From assembly GCF_902686445.1 (NCBI RefSeq), contig NC_062218.1:11941015-12005014 (forward strand): a stretch of DNA of 64,000 bases, in the 5' to 3' direction. The translations under genes and the position numbers were made by a program. The DNA is from Sciurus carolinensis (Eukaryota; Chordata; Mammalia; Rodentia; Sciuridae). Each line of letters begins with the position of its first letter. Position 1 is the stretch's first letter. Below, one piece after another: positions 24,401 through 34,600 of this stretch. The notes beneath the pieces are model-generated. The model was not told the DNA's origin and did no database searches. It worked only from the letters and a program-made list of their open reading frames with translations.

Positions 24401-25231
24401 GGATCAGACTTCCTTAACAGGACTCCCATAGCACAAGAAATAAAAGCAAGAATCAACAACTGGGATAGATTCAAACTAAAAAGCTTTCTCTCAGCAAAGG
24501 AAACTATCAGCAATGCCAAGAGAGAGCCTACAGAGTGGGAGAATATCTTTGCCAACCATACTTCAGATAGAGCGCTAATTTCCAGAATCTATAAAGAACT
24601 CAAAAAACTCTACACGAAGAATACAAATAATCCAATCAACAAATGGGCTAAGGAAATGAACAGACACTTCACAGAAGAAGATGTACAAGTAATCACCAGA
24701 TATATGAAAAAATGTTCAACATCCCTAGTAATAAGGGAAATGCAAATCAAAACTACCCTAAGATTTCATCTCACCCCAATTAGAATGGCGATTATCAAGA
24801 ACACAAGCAACAATAGGTGTTGGCGAGGATTTGGTGAAAAAGGAACACTCATACATTGCTGGTGGGGTTGCAAATTAGTGCAGCCACTCTGGAAAGCAGT
24901 GTAGAGATTCCTCAGAAAGCTTGGAATGGAAACACCATTTGACCCAGCTATCCCACTCCTTGGCCTATACCCAAAGGACTTAAAATCAGCATACTACAGA
25001 GATACAGCCACATCAATGTTCATTGCTGCTCAATTCACCATAGCCAGATTGTGGAACCAACCTAGATGCCCTTCAGTTGATGAATGGATAAAGAAACTGT
25101 GGCATATATATACAATGGAATATTACTCTGCAATGAAGAATGATAAAATTATGGCATTTACAGGCAAATGGACGAAATTGGAGAATATCATGCTAAGTGA
25201 GATAAGCCAATCTCAAAAAACTAAAGGATGA
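21432..25231 (+). pseudogene. L1 ORF2 (endonuclease-reverse transcriptase), two lesions
   Basis: ORF2p nicks the target and primes reverse transcription there. An in-frame ATG at 21408 exists. I prefer 21432 ([16 protein letters not shown]) because it puts the catalytic residues at the human L1 numbers: Glu43 (QETH), Asp145 and Asn147 (GDFN), Ser228-Asp229-His230 (SDH), and Asp702 of the FADD reverse-transcriptase motif at 23528-23539. A 1-bp loss near 23388 (codon about 653) shifts the frame, and TAG at 24902 falls at codon 1158. The frame then runs to TGA at 25229. In the C-terminal cysteine motif (24818-24871) the second Cys position (24830-24832) encodes Phe. LNVND has Asp where the older copies have Gly. 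Confidence 0.94.
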
Positions 25232-25591
25232 ATGATCTCGCTGATAAGCGGGTGAGGACGTATAATGGGGGGTGGGAGGGGTTAGCATTAGGTTTAGGGT
25301 TAGGTTTAGGGTTAGGGATAAGGAGAGCGGTAAGAATGAAGGAAAGAAGGACTGTATAGAGGGAAAAGAGGGGTGGGAGGGGTGGGGGGGAAGGAAAAAA
25401 ATAATCAAACATCATTGCCCTATGTAAACGTATGATTACACAAATGGTATGCCTTGACTCTATGTACAAATAGAGAAACAACATGTATCCCATTTGTATA
25501 TAATAATAAAAAATAAATAAATAAATAAATAAAAACAAAAACAAAAAATTTTAAAAAATAAAATCAGACTAAAAAAATCTCAAAAAAAAAA
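25232..25591 (+). other. 3'UTR and A-rich tail of the young L1
   Basis: A G-rich 3'UTR follows the ORF2 stop. It has telomere-like TTTAGGG/TTAGGG units at 25281-25317 and a four-run G tract at 25370-25390. Next come a conserved terminal segment (CATTGCCCTATGTAAACGTA, ATGTATCCCATTTGTATATA) and an (AAAT)n and A-rich tail with AATAAA motifs around 25506-25530. The tail is unusually long (about 85 bp) and interrupted. Confidence 0.9.
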
Positions 25592-25605
25592 AATCTAACA
25601 AAAGA
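25592..25605 (+). repeat. Target-site duplication of the young L1, right copy
   Basis: AATCTAACAAAAGA, identical to 19574-19587. ORF2 sequence of the interrupted second L1 resumes immediately after it (AGTGAAAGACCTCTACAATG). Confidence 0.95.
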
Positions 25606-26147
25606 AGTGAAAGACCTCTACAATGAAAACAATGGAACACTAAAGAAATTGAAGAAGAACTTAGAAGATGAAAAGATTTCCCATGCTCCTGGATAGGCAG
25701 AATTAACTTTGTAAAAATGGTCATACTACCAAAAGCATTAAACATATTTTATTCAATTCCTATTAAAATCCCAATGACATTCCTCATAGAGATAGAAAAA
25801 GCAGTCATGAAATTCATTTGGAAAAATAAGAGACTCAGAATAGCCAAAGCAATCCTTAGCCAGAATTAATTAAGCAGGAGACATCACAATACCAGAACTT
25901 AAATTGTACTACAGAACCATAGTAACAAAATCAGCATGGTATTGGCACCAAAACAGATACACAAATCACTGGTAGAGAATAGAAGACACAGAGACAGCCC
26001 CACATAAATACAGTTTTCTCATACTAGACAAAGGTGCCAAAAACATACATAAAGAAAAGATACTCTTCAACAAATGGTGCTGGGGAAACTGGAAATCCAT
26101 ATGTAGCAAAATGAAATCAAGCCCTTAACTCTCACCCTGCACAAAAA
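25592..26147 (+). mobile_element. Second L1, downstream part (ORF2 RT/thumb region)
   Basis: This continues the element split by the young L1. The order of ORF2 sequence is preserved across the insertion (GTGAAAGACCTCTACAATGA, TGGATAGGCAGAATTAA, GACATTCCTCATAGAGATAG, ATACCAGAACTTAAATTG). Stops and frameshifts are frequent. It ends at TCACCCTGCACAAAA, equivalent to about 24300 in the young copy. Confidence 0.85.
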
Positions 26148-26199
26148 TCCAGTGTGCTTCCTGCCTTCCCATTCCATTTTGAAGTGCCTTCTGCTTTGC

Positions 26200-26405
26200 T
26201 CTATACAAATTGGTGCAACCACTACGGAAAGCACTATGGAGGTTCCTCAGAAAACTTGGAATGGAACCACCATTAGATTCATTCATCCCATTCCTAGATT
26301 TATACCCAAAGGACTTAAAATCAGCATACTACAGCAAGACAGCCATATCAATGTTTATAGCAACTCAATTCACCAGAGCTAAACTGCAGAACCAACCCAT
26401 TCTCC
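26200..26405 (+). mobile_element. L1 ORF2 C-terminal fragment
   Basis: Sequence from CAAATTGGTGCAACCACTAC to GCAGAACCAACCC matches 24873-25064 of the young L1, beyond the region where the preceding fragment stops. The flanks (26148-26199 and 26406-26570) are not L1. They resemble an old L2 (CTTCCTGCTTCAGGAAGCTT), so this may be a separate insertion in an L2. Confidence 0.75.
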
Positions 26406-26570
26406 GGTTCCAGCTTGGTTCATACTTCCTGCTTCAGGAAGCTTTCTCTAATGTCTCCCTGCTCTCCGTCCAAGTGCACTGCCATCCTTACACACAGTAC
26501 CATTTTGCAGTCCTGTGTTGACATCACTCCCTCCCCTTCTACCAGAATGAGCTCCTCAAGCATTTATTAT

Positions 26571-26790
26571 GAGGGGGATATTATTAATAGTTAACAACTG
26601 TGCATGAATAAAAGTTAATATGGAATTCAGCGTATACATTGGTTTTTCTAAATGCATTCCCTTTTATCCTCTACATAAACCAAACTAGATAGAGACAGAA
26701 ATACATATGTATTTGTTAATACACATGATGGGTTGACATTCCGTGGGTTTTAATGAACTTGTCTCACTAAGTGGAAATAAGACTTTTCCC
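26571..26790. other. Unassigned sequence
   Basis: AT-rich sequence between L1 fragments, without a gene or repeat I can name. Confidence 0.45.
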
Positions 26791-26794
26791 ACAA

Positions 26795-27115
26795 GAAGAA
26801 TGAAATTATGGTATTTTCTGGTGCATGGATGGAACTGGAGAACGCCATGCTAAGTGAAATAAGCCAGACTCAAAATCAAGGATAAAATGTTTTCTCTCAT
26901 ATGCAGGGGAATGAGGGGAAAAGGCAGGGAGGGGATCCCAGGGAAACAGAGGGGAGCTCAGTGGAGTAGAGGAAGGGGACGGAGGGGAGGGGTGGGAACA
27001 GGGAGGAACTGCAAAATAAAACTTTCAGAATTATGCTATGTGCCTATGTGACTATGCCACAGTGAATTCCATGGCATGTATATCTAAAGAGTGCAATTAA
27101 AAAACAATAAATAAA
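26795..27115 (+). mobile_element. L1 3' end of a different 3'UTR type
   Basis: The end of ORF2 is recognisable (GGTGCATGGATGGAACTGGA, GCCATGCTAAGTGAAATAAG). The 3'UTR then ends in GCTATGTGCCTATGTGACTA, CCATGGCATGTATATC and AACAATAAATAAATA. It lacks the GTACAATGAATCAAAATG terminal motif of the other copies. A separate, probably older, L1 subfamily is likely. Confidence 0.75.
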
Positions 27116-27290
27116 TAGAAGGGAGACCCGTAGAAAAGAGGAAGCGGGGTAGGGAGAGGGAGAGGAGGGGAGAGGGAGTCCTGGGGAAGGAACCGGAGCA
27201 AGCTGTGTTCCACACACGTGCGATCATGTCAGGACGAGCCCCACTATTGTGTGTAACTATCCTCACTAAGAAAAACCTCTTCAGGAAATA
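27116..27290 (+). mobile_element. Second L1 3'UTR remnant
   Basis: A G/A-rich tract (27150-27200) is followed by CACACACGTGCGATCATGTC, CCCCACTATTGTGTGTAACT and ATCCTCACTAAGAAAAA. This is the layout of an L1 3'UTR tail with yet another terminal sequence. Only the 3'UTR is present. Confidence 0.55.
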
Positions 27291-28934
27291 AGAAAAGGGG
27301 ATCCCCCTGGCCCCACACCACCCTACAAGTTCTATCCGTGCTCCTCCACGGTCTCTCTTCTACCTCCAGGGAACCCTGGATGCCTAGGCAGAGTGAAACA
27401 CTGCACTGGTGCCCGGGGGTCTCTCCTGCTTCTTACCCTCTTTCCCTGGCTCTCTGACAGTCAGAGTTGTAAGAACATAGTTTCCAGAGTGGGCAACCAT
27501 GGCTTTGTGGGCCCAGATGGGGGGGCATCAAATATTTGCCTGCTGGGGCGACAGTGCTACCACCACTGTTTCCACATTGACTCTAAGCCCACCTGGCCAG
27601 GAAGAAACTCATGGGTGGCAGGAAACCGGGAGAGCTGGCTTAGCTGGTCCAGAGTCTGCGAGGGACCACAGCAGCTCTGTGGCGTTCTGCCTCGTGACTT
27701 CTCGGGAGCCGGGAAGTTTAAGGGGGGCACAGCCCAGGGCTCTGGAGTCCATAGTGGAAGGAGACAAATAAGAAGGACCCAGGAGGCAGAACTTTTGGGA
27801 CACTGATGGACTAGGACCCAGAAACACACAGATGGTCCCCAGAGCTCTGAGCCAGGCTTAAGTTAAATTGCTGGAAGGTGGAAGAATTTGGAGGACGCTA
27901 AGTGGGATGACAGAGTAGCCAGGGCCATAAAGGGGCATGGGAGGGCTCCGAGGCAGATTACTTACCATATGGAGTGAAGTATTCAACCTTCAGTAATCAG
28001 TATGGATGTACTAGCACATCCCTGCAGAATGTCACCCTTCTACAGAATTCTGGTTTGTATATTGGATATTAGAGATTGGCTTGTTCGATATCCATTCTAT
28101 GCCATCTCTAACATCCTTTTTTTTAATGTAGTAACTTGTAGCAAAAACATATATTTCCCGACTCCTTTGAAGCTGTCTTACAGTTAGTGTCCCACATAAA
28201 TTTCGGGTTCCTCCAGTCAGATGAACTTGGATGAGACACTGAGCCGGAACTAGGATTTGAGGAGAGGAGTCGAGGGTGAGATGCTGGTTTGCAGTGCAAG
28301 TCAGAGGTAATGCCATCCTGGAGCCAGAACCCACGAGAGCAGCTCAGTCAGGGAGAGGCCACATGTCCCTCAGTGTCCCAGCTCTATGGTATGGTTTTGG
28401 AAGTCCAGCCTACTGTTTGATTTATGTAGAACTCCCAATAATTCAGGGTGATAGCCTGACTCCTTGATAAACTCCTTTGTGCTTTAACCAGTTAAGTGGA
28501 TATTAACACCTGTGACTGAGAATGATAATCTAGCAAAGGCCACCAGGAGCAAAATCCAGGAAACAGCTCCCCAAGGGGAATGTAGAATCTGAGCTTAGCC
28601 CCCCGGCTTGCTTTTCTGAAGGCAGTGCAGATCCTGTTGCTTTCAGATGTAGGGACACACAGTCATGGCACACATGGCAAGTCGGTTACTTAACATGTCA
28701 CTTACGGTTGTCTTGAATGAAGCGACGTTGAAGGTCAGTTGGAGACTATGGGGGCACACTGAATAGAGAACTGCAGGCAAGCAGCCGCAGAGCAAGGGGA
28801 CTAAGCAAGGTGACTGCACTGGGGAAAAGGAGATGAATGAATCAAGCCTCACCCTAGCAGAGTGACACTGTGGGCTACCAGGCAAAGTAGTGATGAGCAG
28901 CGTTTGGCCCGAGACCACCTCACGGTGACCACAG
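27291..28934. other. Unassigned sequence
   Basis: No gene or named repeat. A 137-codon plus frame (27393-27806) starts with a hydrophobic run (SLLLLTLFPWL). It overlaps a 90-codon minus frame and shows no recognisable domain. I do not call it a gene. Confidence 0.5.
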
Positions 28935-28966
28935 CCTGGTTCAATCCCCAGCAACGAAGGGAGAGA
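28935..28966 (+). repeat. Possible ID-SINE 3' remnant
   Basis: CCTGGTTCAATCCCCAGCAA is a B-box-like ID element end. It is followed directly by a microsatellite where the poly-A tail would be. Only the last 30 bp or so is recognisable. Confidence 0.4.
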
Positions 28967-28972
28967 AAGAAA

Positions 28973-28973
<1 letters not shown>

Positions 28974-29051
<78 letters not shown>
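28974..29051. repeat. (TG)n(AG)n compound microsatellite
   Basis: About 28 bp of TG dinucleotides (to 29002) is followed by about 45 bp of AG dinucleotides. The plus strand reads as alternating Cys/Val then Glu/Arg in a 160-codon frame, which is a repeat artefact. Confidence 0.95.
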
Positions 29052-29055
<4 letters not shown>

Positions 29056-29234
29056 CTTGGCAAGTGGCATAATCCTCAATTTGTCCAAATGTGGATTCTC
29101 CTGCAAGACCCTCTCAGAAACCAGTGCTAGCATGGAAGACATGACAGATGTAAGGTGTAATTCCTACCACAATCTTTTAAACTCTTCTGTTCTGCTATTT
29201 CCTGTCTCAAGACAGGAGACCTTAGAAGTGAACT

Positions 29235-29390
29235 CCTCAGTCTTGGCACCACTGATCCTTTGGATGATTCTTGCACTGTGGAGTGCTAGCAGCAGTCTTA
29301 GCCCCCAGACACTAGAGGTCAGTGCCACATCCTCTCCATTGTGACAATGTCCCCAGGAAATGAACTCATTCCAGGTTGAGAAGCACAGAG
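29235..29390 (-). mobile_element. MER5A-like hAT DNA transposon fossil
   Basis: CAGTCTTGGCACCACTGATC, AGTGCTAGCAGCAGTCTTAG, AGACACTAGAGGTCAGTGCC and CCAGGTTGAGAAGCACAG match the reverse complement of a MER5A-type element in order. It is non-autonomous and diverged. Confidence 0.75.
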
Positions 29391-29939
29391 GAACTTGAAC
29401 TACAAGTAATCAGGGTCTGACTCCAATTACAGCTGCTCCAGAGACGGTCTCTTCACAAGAGGCCCAAGTGTGGTTGAGCCTCTGGATCGGGAGGCACTGT
29501 GTGCAGTCTGGGTGTGCTGCTCCGGCCATTCACACTGCAGTGTAGAAGGTTCTGGCTTTGGAGGGAGCCCACCAGCTCCAGTTGCTGCAAGCCACTCTGA
29601 CCCTCCAACTCGGCTTGAGCGGCTGGGGAGTAGGATGGTGCACGGGACTGCCAGGGGAAATCATGGCGGAGCCCACTGTGGAATGCCTCTTCTCTTTTTG
29701 AAACAGCTGGGGACTTGCTGCAGGAGCTTGGAGATGCTCCACGTGAGCGTGGCACCTGCACCGCTCATCGTGAACTCAGTGTTCCCTGATCCCTCAGTCA
29801 TAAAGTCGTCGGGCCTTTCACAGTGACTGCGCAAAGGAAAACCTGTTCCCCTTCTCACAGTATTTCCAACAGCCAACGTGGGTTTTACTCCAATCTCTGT
29901 GGGCACCAACTACATACTCCATGATTTAAATTGGTACTG
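29391..29939. other. Unassigned sequence
   Basis: Frames of 102-118 codons on both strands overlap one another (29453-29826) and show no domain. I see no repeat here. Confidence 0.5.
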
Positions 29940-30144
29940 ACACTAAGTGACTGCAGTTGGACCAACTCCCACAGGTTAAAGCCTTCGTCCTAGAGACTGT
30001 CCTCAATTGCAAGTAGGGGGTCCCCGGGTTACCCACACTTCTGTACTTACCTACAGATCTGAGGTGCCCGTGATTCCCACTCCAGGCTCAATTTATTAGA
30101 ACAGCTCACACAACGCAGGAAACGCTTGACTTACTATTGCCAGT
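29940..30144 (-). mobile_element. ERVL-type LTR (MLT2-like), left part
   Basis: TTACCCACACTTCTGTACTT and AACAGCTCACACAACGCAGG lead into CTTACTATTGCCAG, where the class I ERV is inserted. The homology continues after the ERV at 36502. The family name is by memory of the consensus, and the outer border is approximate. Confidence 0.6.
30140..30144 (+). repeat. Target-site duplication of the ERV, left copy
   Basis: GCCAG directly before the TG of the 5' LTR. It is repeated at 36502-36506. Confidence 0.85.
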
Positions 30145-30416
30145 GAGGGGACAATGGGTTAAAAAGGCTGCAGTCATTTCTCCCCTGTTATTTTGCTGCT
30201 GCCCTTATTCTACCTCCCCCACACCATTTTACCACCTAGACTGTTGGCCCGTGAACTTCTTATCAGCCATTGGTCCAAACATTAGCCCACCAGCTTCCTC
30301 GTCAGTCATTGGTCCATGAGATTCCCTCTCAGCCTACAGGCAGACACTCGGCCTGTCTGCATATTAAAATCTCTTGTGTGAGTTCCCGCATCTGGAGTGG
30401 TTTCCTGGTGCTTTCA
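30145..30416 (+). repeat. 5' LTR of the ERV
   Basis: 272 bp from TGAGGGGACA to GTGCTTTCA. It contains ATTAAA at 30363 where the 3' LTR has AATAAA, then TCTCTTGTGTGAGTTCCC and TCTGGAGTGGTTTCCTGG shared with the 3' LTR. It lacks the CT repeat and about 60 bp of neighbouring sequence present in the 3' LTR. Confidence 0.93.
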
Positions 30417-30417
30417 T

Positions 30418-30435
30418 TGGTGCCGTGACTCAGAT
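30418..30435 (+). other. Primer-binding site for tRNA-His
   Basis: TGGTGCCGTGACTCAGAT starts 2 bp after the LTR end. It matches the complement of the tRNA-His 3' end with one mismatch (A for G at position 15). This site sets minus-strand priming in retroviral reverse transcription. Confidence 0.9.
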
Positions 30436-30915
30436 GGGCTCTTCTACCGCCACTTAGGCGAGTGGAATCCCATCTGTCACCCCAGACCCTGAGACACTGG
30501 TCTCACCTTCCATTTGCCCACCTTCTGTTCCCCCAGACGCTCTCCTCCATATCCAGACTCTGACTTCAGAGTGGTGAGTTTTCCCTTAGGTCGACTTAAA
30601 CACTCCTCTGCTGACCTGAGATGCACTGTTGATCGTCTGGCACCCTCGAGGCAGTTGAGGAGTGGGGGTTCCCCAGCCACGACCTTTATAGGTATGGCTG
30701 GCCCCCTGAGTTGACCTTATCTGATGGGTGGGTCCCCGATCTTTATGGTGGAGATTCTCTCTCTAAGTTGAGGCTCCTCTTCACTTTCCCTCTTGAAAAT
30801 CCTGGTGCCAGGTCCTCAACCCTTCGACTTTTGCCCAGCACACACTGACGGGGATGACAACTCCCATCATTGTGTTGCCTTCTCATCTCCAATTAGTCTG
30901 TGACCTTGGGATGCC
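30436..30915. other. ERV leader region
   Basis: Untranslated leader between primer site and gag remains, C/T-rich. I cannot identify a packaging signal or splice donor with confidence. Confidence 0.5.
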
Positions 30916-31699
30916 TTGGACACTGACTTGGCTGTATCAGTCCCCACTATGGGGTCTGGGTCCTCCATTCCAGCAGATTCACCCCTGGGGTGTCTCTTTG
31001 GTGGCCTAAAGTCACCAAAACTTATTCACTTGTGTAACAATATTTGGTCACAGTATCCTTTAGATAATCAATCCAAAATGGCCACCTATTGGCACCCTGG
31101 GTCCCAGTGTTTTATGGGACTTATACAACTTCTGTGAATGAGCAGGCAAATGAAAGGGATTCCTTATCTTCAAGTTTTCTCTTTCTTGTCCACTAAACTT
31201 GATTTTTGCTCTTCTTGCAAACCAAACACCTTCTTTTGGCTTTTTCTCCTCCTCCTAATCCCTCCTCCTCCTCCAACTTTGACCCAGCTGACAAACCACC
31301 CCCTACTTATTATTTTTCCCAAAGCTACCCAGACACAAAGGCTAAATTGAGATGGTTGGATAGGGGGACCCCTCACCCCACAGGCAGAGGTTCTAGCGGT
31401 GGCATTCAGGGTGTATAATGGAACGGAAGAAAACAAAAACTAAAATACCAAATGCTAACCAACACCTTTCAGCCAGCTGGCCACTACTAGGGGCACCAGA
31501 AGACCTCCAAGCTCATGCCCCAAGTGCAGAAAAGAGGACCACTGGGCACGAGCATGCCCCAACCCCCAGCAGCCTCCAGGTCCTTGTCCAAAATGCCACC
31601 AACCAGGACATTGGGCAGTGGATTGCCTGGGTGCTCAGAGAAGTGCCAGGTCACTGCCCCCCACCCAGTGACTTACTGGGATTAGCAATGGATGACTGA
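30916..31699 (+). pseudogene. ERV gag remnant (matrix, proline-rich, end of capsid, nucleocapsid)
   Basis: Gag forms the retroviral particle. A matrix-like segment (CNNIWSQYPLDNQ, within 31030-31080) is followed by a proline-rich stretch with a PPTY late-domain-type motif (31299-31310). Directly after comes what looks like the very end of capsid (EVLAVAFRVYNG, 31387-31422). The body of capsid is therefore deleted. The nucleocapsid has two in-frame CX2CX4HX4C zinc knuckles (31516-31557 and 31585-31626). A TAA at 31441 lies between capsid end and nucleocapsid, and the pieces are spread over more than one frame. It is not functional. Confidence 0.85.
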
Positions 31700-34600
31700 A
31701 GGGGCCCAGGACTTCTACACCTGACAACCATCACCGCTCAGGAGCCCTGGGTGACCCTTACAGTGGCAGGCAGGCAGCTCCCTTTCCTTATAGATACTGG
31801 AGTCACCTTTTCAGTGCTGCAGAAGTTTTGGGGATCCACTTCCCCTGCCAAATCCTTTATTATTGGGGTAGAGGGAAAACCATACCAACCCCTAAAAGCC
31901 CCTCCAATAATTTGCCATATCAGACAAATCTGCTTCACTCATTCCTTTTTGATAATTCCTTGGTGTCCCATTTCCCTCCTGGGAAGGGACACCCTAACTA
32001 AATTGGGTGCCTCTATTTCCTTCTTACCCACCATGTGCCTCCACCAAGACTCCTCTGCTATTCCTCTCATCTTGACCTTGCAAGAACATACAACCCAACC
32101 TGAGTCTTCATATCCCCTTCCTCCCTCCCTTGTTGACCCCAAGGTCTGGGACACCCTCACACCCTCTTTAGCCACATGCTCACCTGCACTCATTCGCCTG
32201 AAAGACCCAACATCTTACCCAGCCCAGGTCCAACATCCCCTTCCCCAAAGAAGTCTTTTAGGGCTTCAACCAGTCATCCAGGATTTGAGGCAGAAAGCCT
32301 TCCTGAGCCCCGCCAACTCGCCTGATAACACTCCCATTCTGGCCGTTAGGAAGCCTAATGGATCCTACCAATTGATGCAAGATCTCCACATCATTAACTT
32401 GGCAGTTGTTCCCAGATTCTTCATTGTGCCCAATCCCTCACTTTGCTTTCCTCTATCCCCTCCTCCACTTCTCTGTGTTGGATTTGAAGGACACCTTTTT
32501 CACTGTCCCTCTTCATCCTGACTTGCAAGATCTCTGCCTTCACCTGAACTGACCCTCTCACTCAAGTTTCTTCTCACTTGACCTGGACAGTTCTCCCACA
32601 GGGATGTCGGGACAGCCCTCACCTCTTTGGCCACTGTCTCATGATCTTGACTCTCTTACTTTCATTTCTTCCTCTCTCTTATAGTATGTTGATGATCTTC
32701 TATGTAGTCCCTCTCGAGGACGCCCAAGGGGACACTATTAAGCTTCTAAATTTTATGGCTGATAGAGGGTATAGGGTCTCTCCAGCAAAGGTACAGTTTT
32801 CCCAACCTCGGGTTATTTACTTAGGAGTCAGCCTCTCACCTGGATTTAAGGCCATCACTGTAAGAGAAAAGCATTGTTGCAGAACATGCCCACTCCATCT
32901 ACCAGGGAAGTAATCCTTTCCTTTCTAGGGCTAGCAGGAGATTTATCATTCTGGATCCCAAATTTTTCCATCCTGGTGGCCCCTTGTATGAGGCTTCAGA
33001 GGGCGCTCCCACTGAACCTCTTCTCAACCCGGTGGAAGCCCCTTTCCAGACCCTAAGGAAAGCCCTCTTCAAGTTCCAGCCCTACGCCTCCCTGACATCA
33101 CCAGACCCTTCTTCCTTTTTGTCTCTGAGAAAAGTGGGCTCATTCTGGGGGTCTTAGGGTACATATTTGGTCCTACTTTTGGCCTAGTGGCATACCTATC
33201 AAAAAGGCTAGACGCTACTATTAAAGACTGGGCGCCATGTCTTAGGGTATTGGCTGTAGCATTTGTCTTAACCCAGGAATCAAAAAGCTTTACTTTGGGG
33301 CTCCCACTGAAGTGCTCTCACCTCATGATTTGTCCAAGCTTCTAACTTATAAAAGCCTGCAAACTCTACCACCCTGTCTGGCGTTAGCCTTGCAAACTGC
33401 TCTTATTGAGGACTCTTCCATTTCCTTTAAGATATGCCCTCCTTTAAATCCAGCCACCCTCTTGCCCCCCACCTTCCAACATACATGCTTCAGCAACCCA
33501 TAACCTTGAGATTCTGGAAGAGTTACTCCCCTGCCCCTCCAATGTCCAGGAGGGGGCCTTACACAACACTACTTTCATATGGTTCACTGGTGGGAGCTCT
33601 TTTCTCCATGAAGGGATTTGATGGGCTGGACATGCCATTGTCTCCCTGGAAAAGGCTGTAGAGTTGGGACCACTACCTAACCACACCACCAACTAACAGG
33701 CAGAAATAGTCACCCTCACCCGCACATTCACCCTCGCAAAGGGAGAATCCCTCACAATCTACACTGACTCCAAATGTGCTTTTCATATTCTCCTTTTGCA
33801 TGCTGCTATTTGGAAAGAGAGGGGCCTTCTTACCACAAAAGGGAACTCCATGACCAACTCTAGCTACATCCTAAACCGCCTTGAGGTTCTTCACCTCCCA
33901 GCAACCATAGGTCGTGTACATTGCCGAGTTCATCAGACAGACCAATCATTCATCTCTTCAGGCAACAACAAGCCTCATCTGAGGAGGCTAGAAGAGCAGC
34001 CCTATCATGCACACCAGCCCCCGTTATGACTCTCCATAATCCCTTACCTCCATCACCTCCCAACAGGGAGGTACTTTCATACCTCCACCATTTATTTCAC
34101 CCCAACCTTTCTTCACTCTCACAATTTGTTAAGACTCATTTGCAGTTATCTTCCTCTGACATCTCATTTCTGAAGGAACTCTCCTCCACATGTGAGATTT
34201 GCCTATGAACTAATCCTACAGCCATCAGAGCCCCTACTTTTCTGACTCACCAGGCCCGTGGTGCCATTCCAGGGGTAGACTGGCAATTGATTTCACTCAT
34301 ATACCCACAGTAAGAAAATCTAAATACCTTTTGGTCATGGTAGACACCTTCTTGGGATGGGTTGAAGCCATCCCCACTTCCAACAAAAGGGCACTAACTG
34401 TCTCTACCTTCATCCTTTATGAAATTCCTCACTTTGGAGTGCCTACCTCCTTCCAGTCAGATAATGGGCCTGAGTTCATCTTCCAAGTTTCTCAACAATT
34501 TGCCAAGGCTATTGGAGTCCCTTGGAATTTCCACATTCCCTTTCACACAAAGTTATCAGGTAAAGTAGAACAAACAAACCGGACTCAAAAATGTCTTAAA

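Larger units (their letters stand above)
19588..25591 (+). mobile_element. Young full-length LINE-1
   Basis: A 6,004-bp element in standard L1 order: 5'UTR (19588-20328), ORF1 (20329-21376), 31-bp spacer, ORF2 (to 25231), G-rich 3'UTR and A-rich tail. A perfect 14-bp target-site duplication flanks it. It interrupts an older L1. It retains many CpGs in the 5'UTR and has only two clear coding lesions per ORF. ORF1 has an extra A in an A9 run at 20605-20613 and a TAA at 20783. ORF2 has a 1-bp loss near 23388 and a TAG at 24902. It therefore represents a recent family but cannot mobilise itself as it stands. Confidence 0.96.

Noticed and set aside
25281..25317. Interstitial telomere marking a chromosome fusion
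   Set aside because: The telomere-like units are only about 36 bp long and lie inside an L1 3'UTR bounded by a target duplication, so they arrived with the L1.
27393..27806. 137-codon frame with a signal-peptide-like start
   Set aside because: The short hydrophobic run alone is weak. There is no domain or cysteine pattern I recognise, and an overlapping minus frame of 90 codons exists.
29453..29826. Overlapping 102- and 118-codon frames upstream of the ERV
   Set aside because: Opposite-strand overlap, no domain, and no retroviral similarity. They are outside the provirus boundaries.
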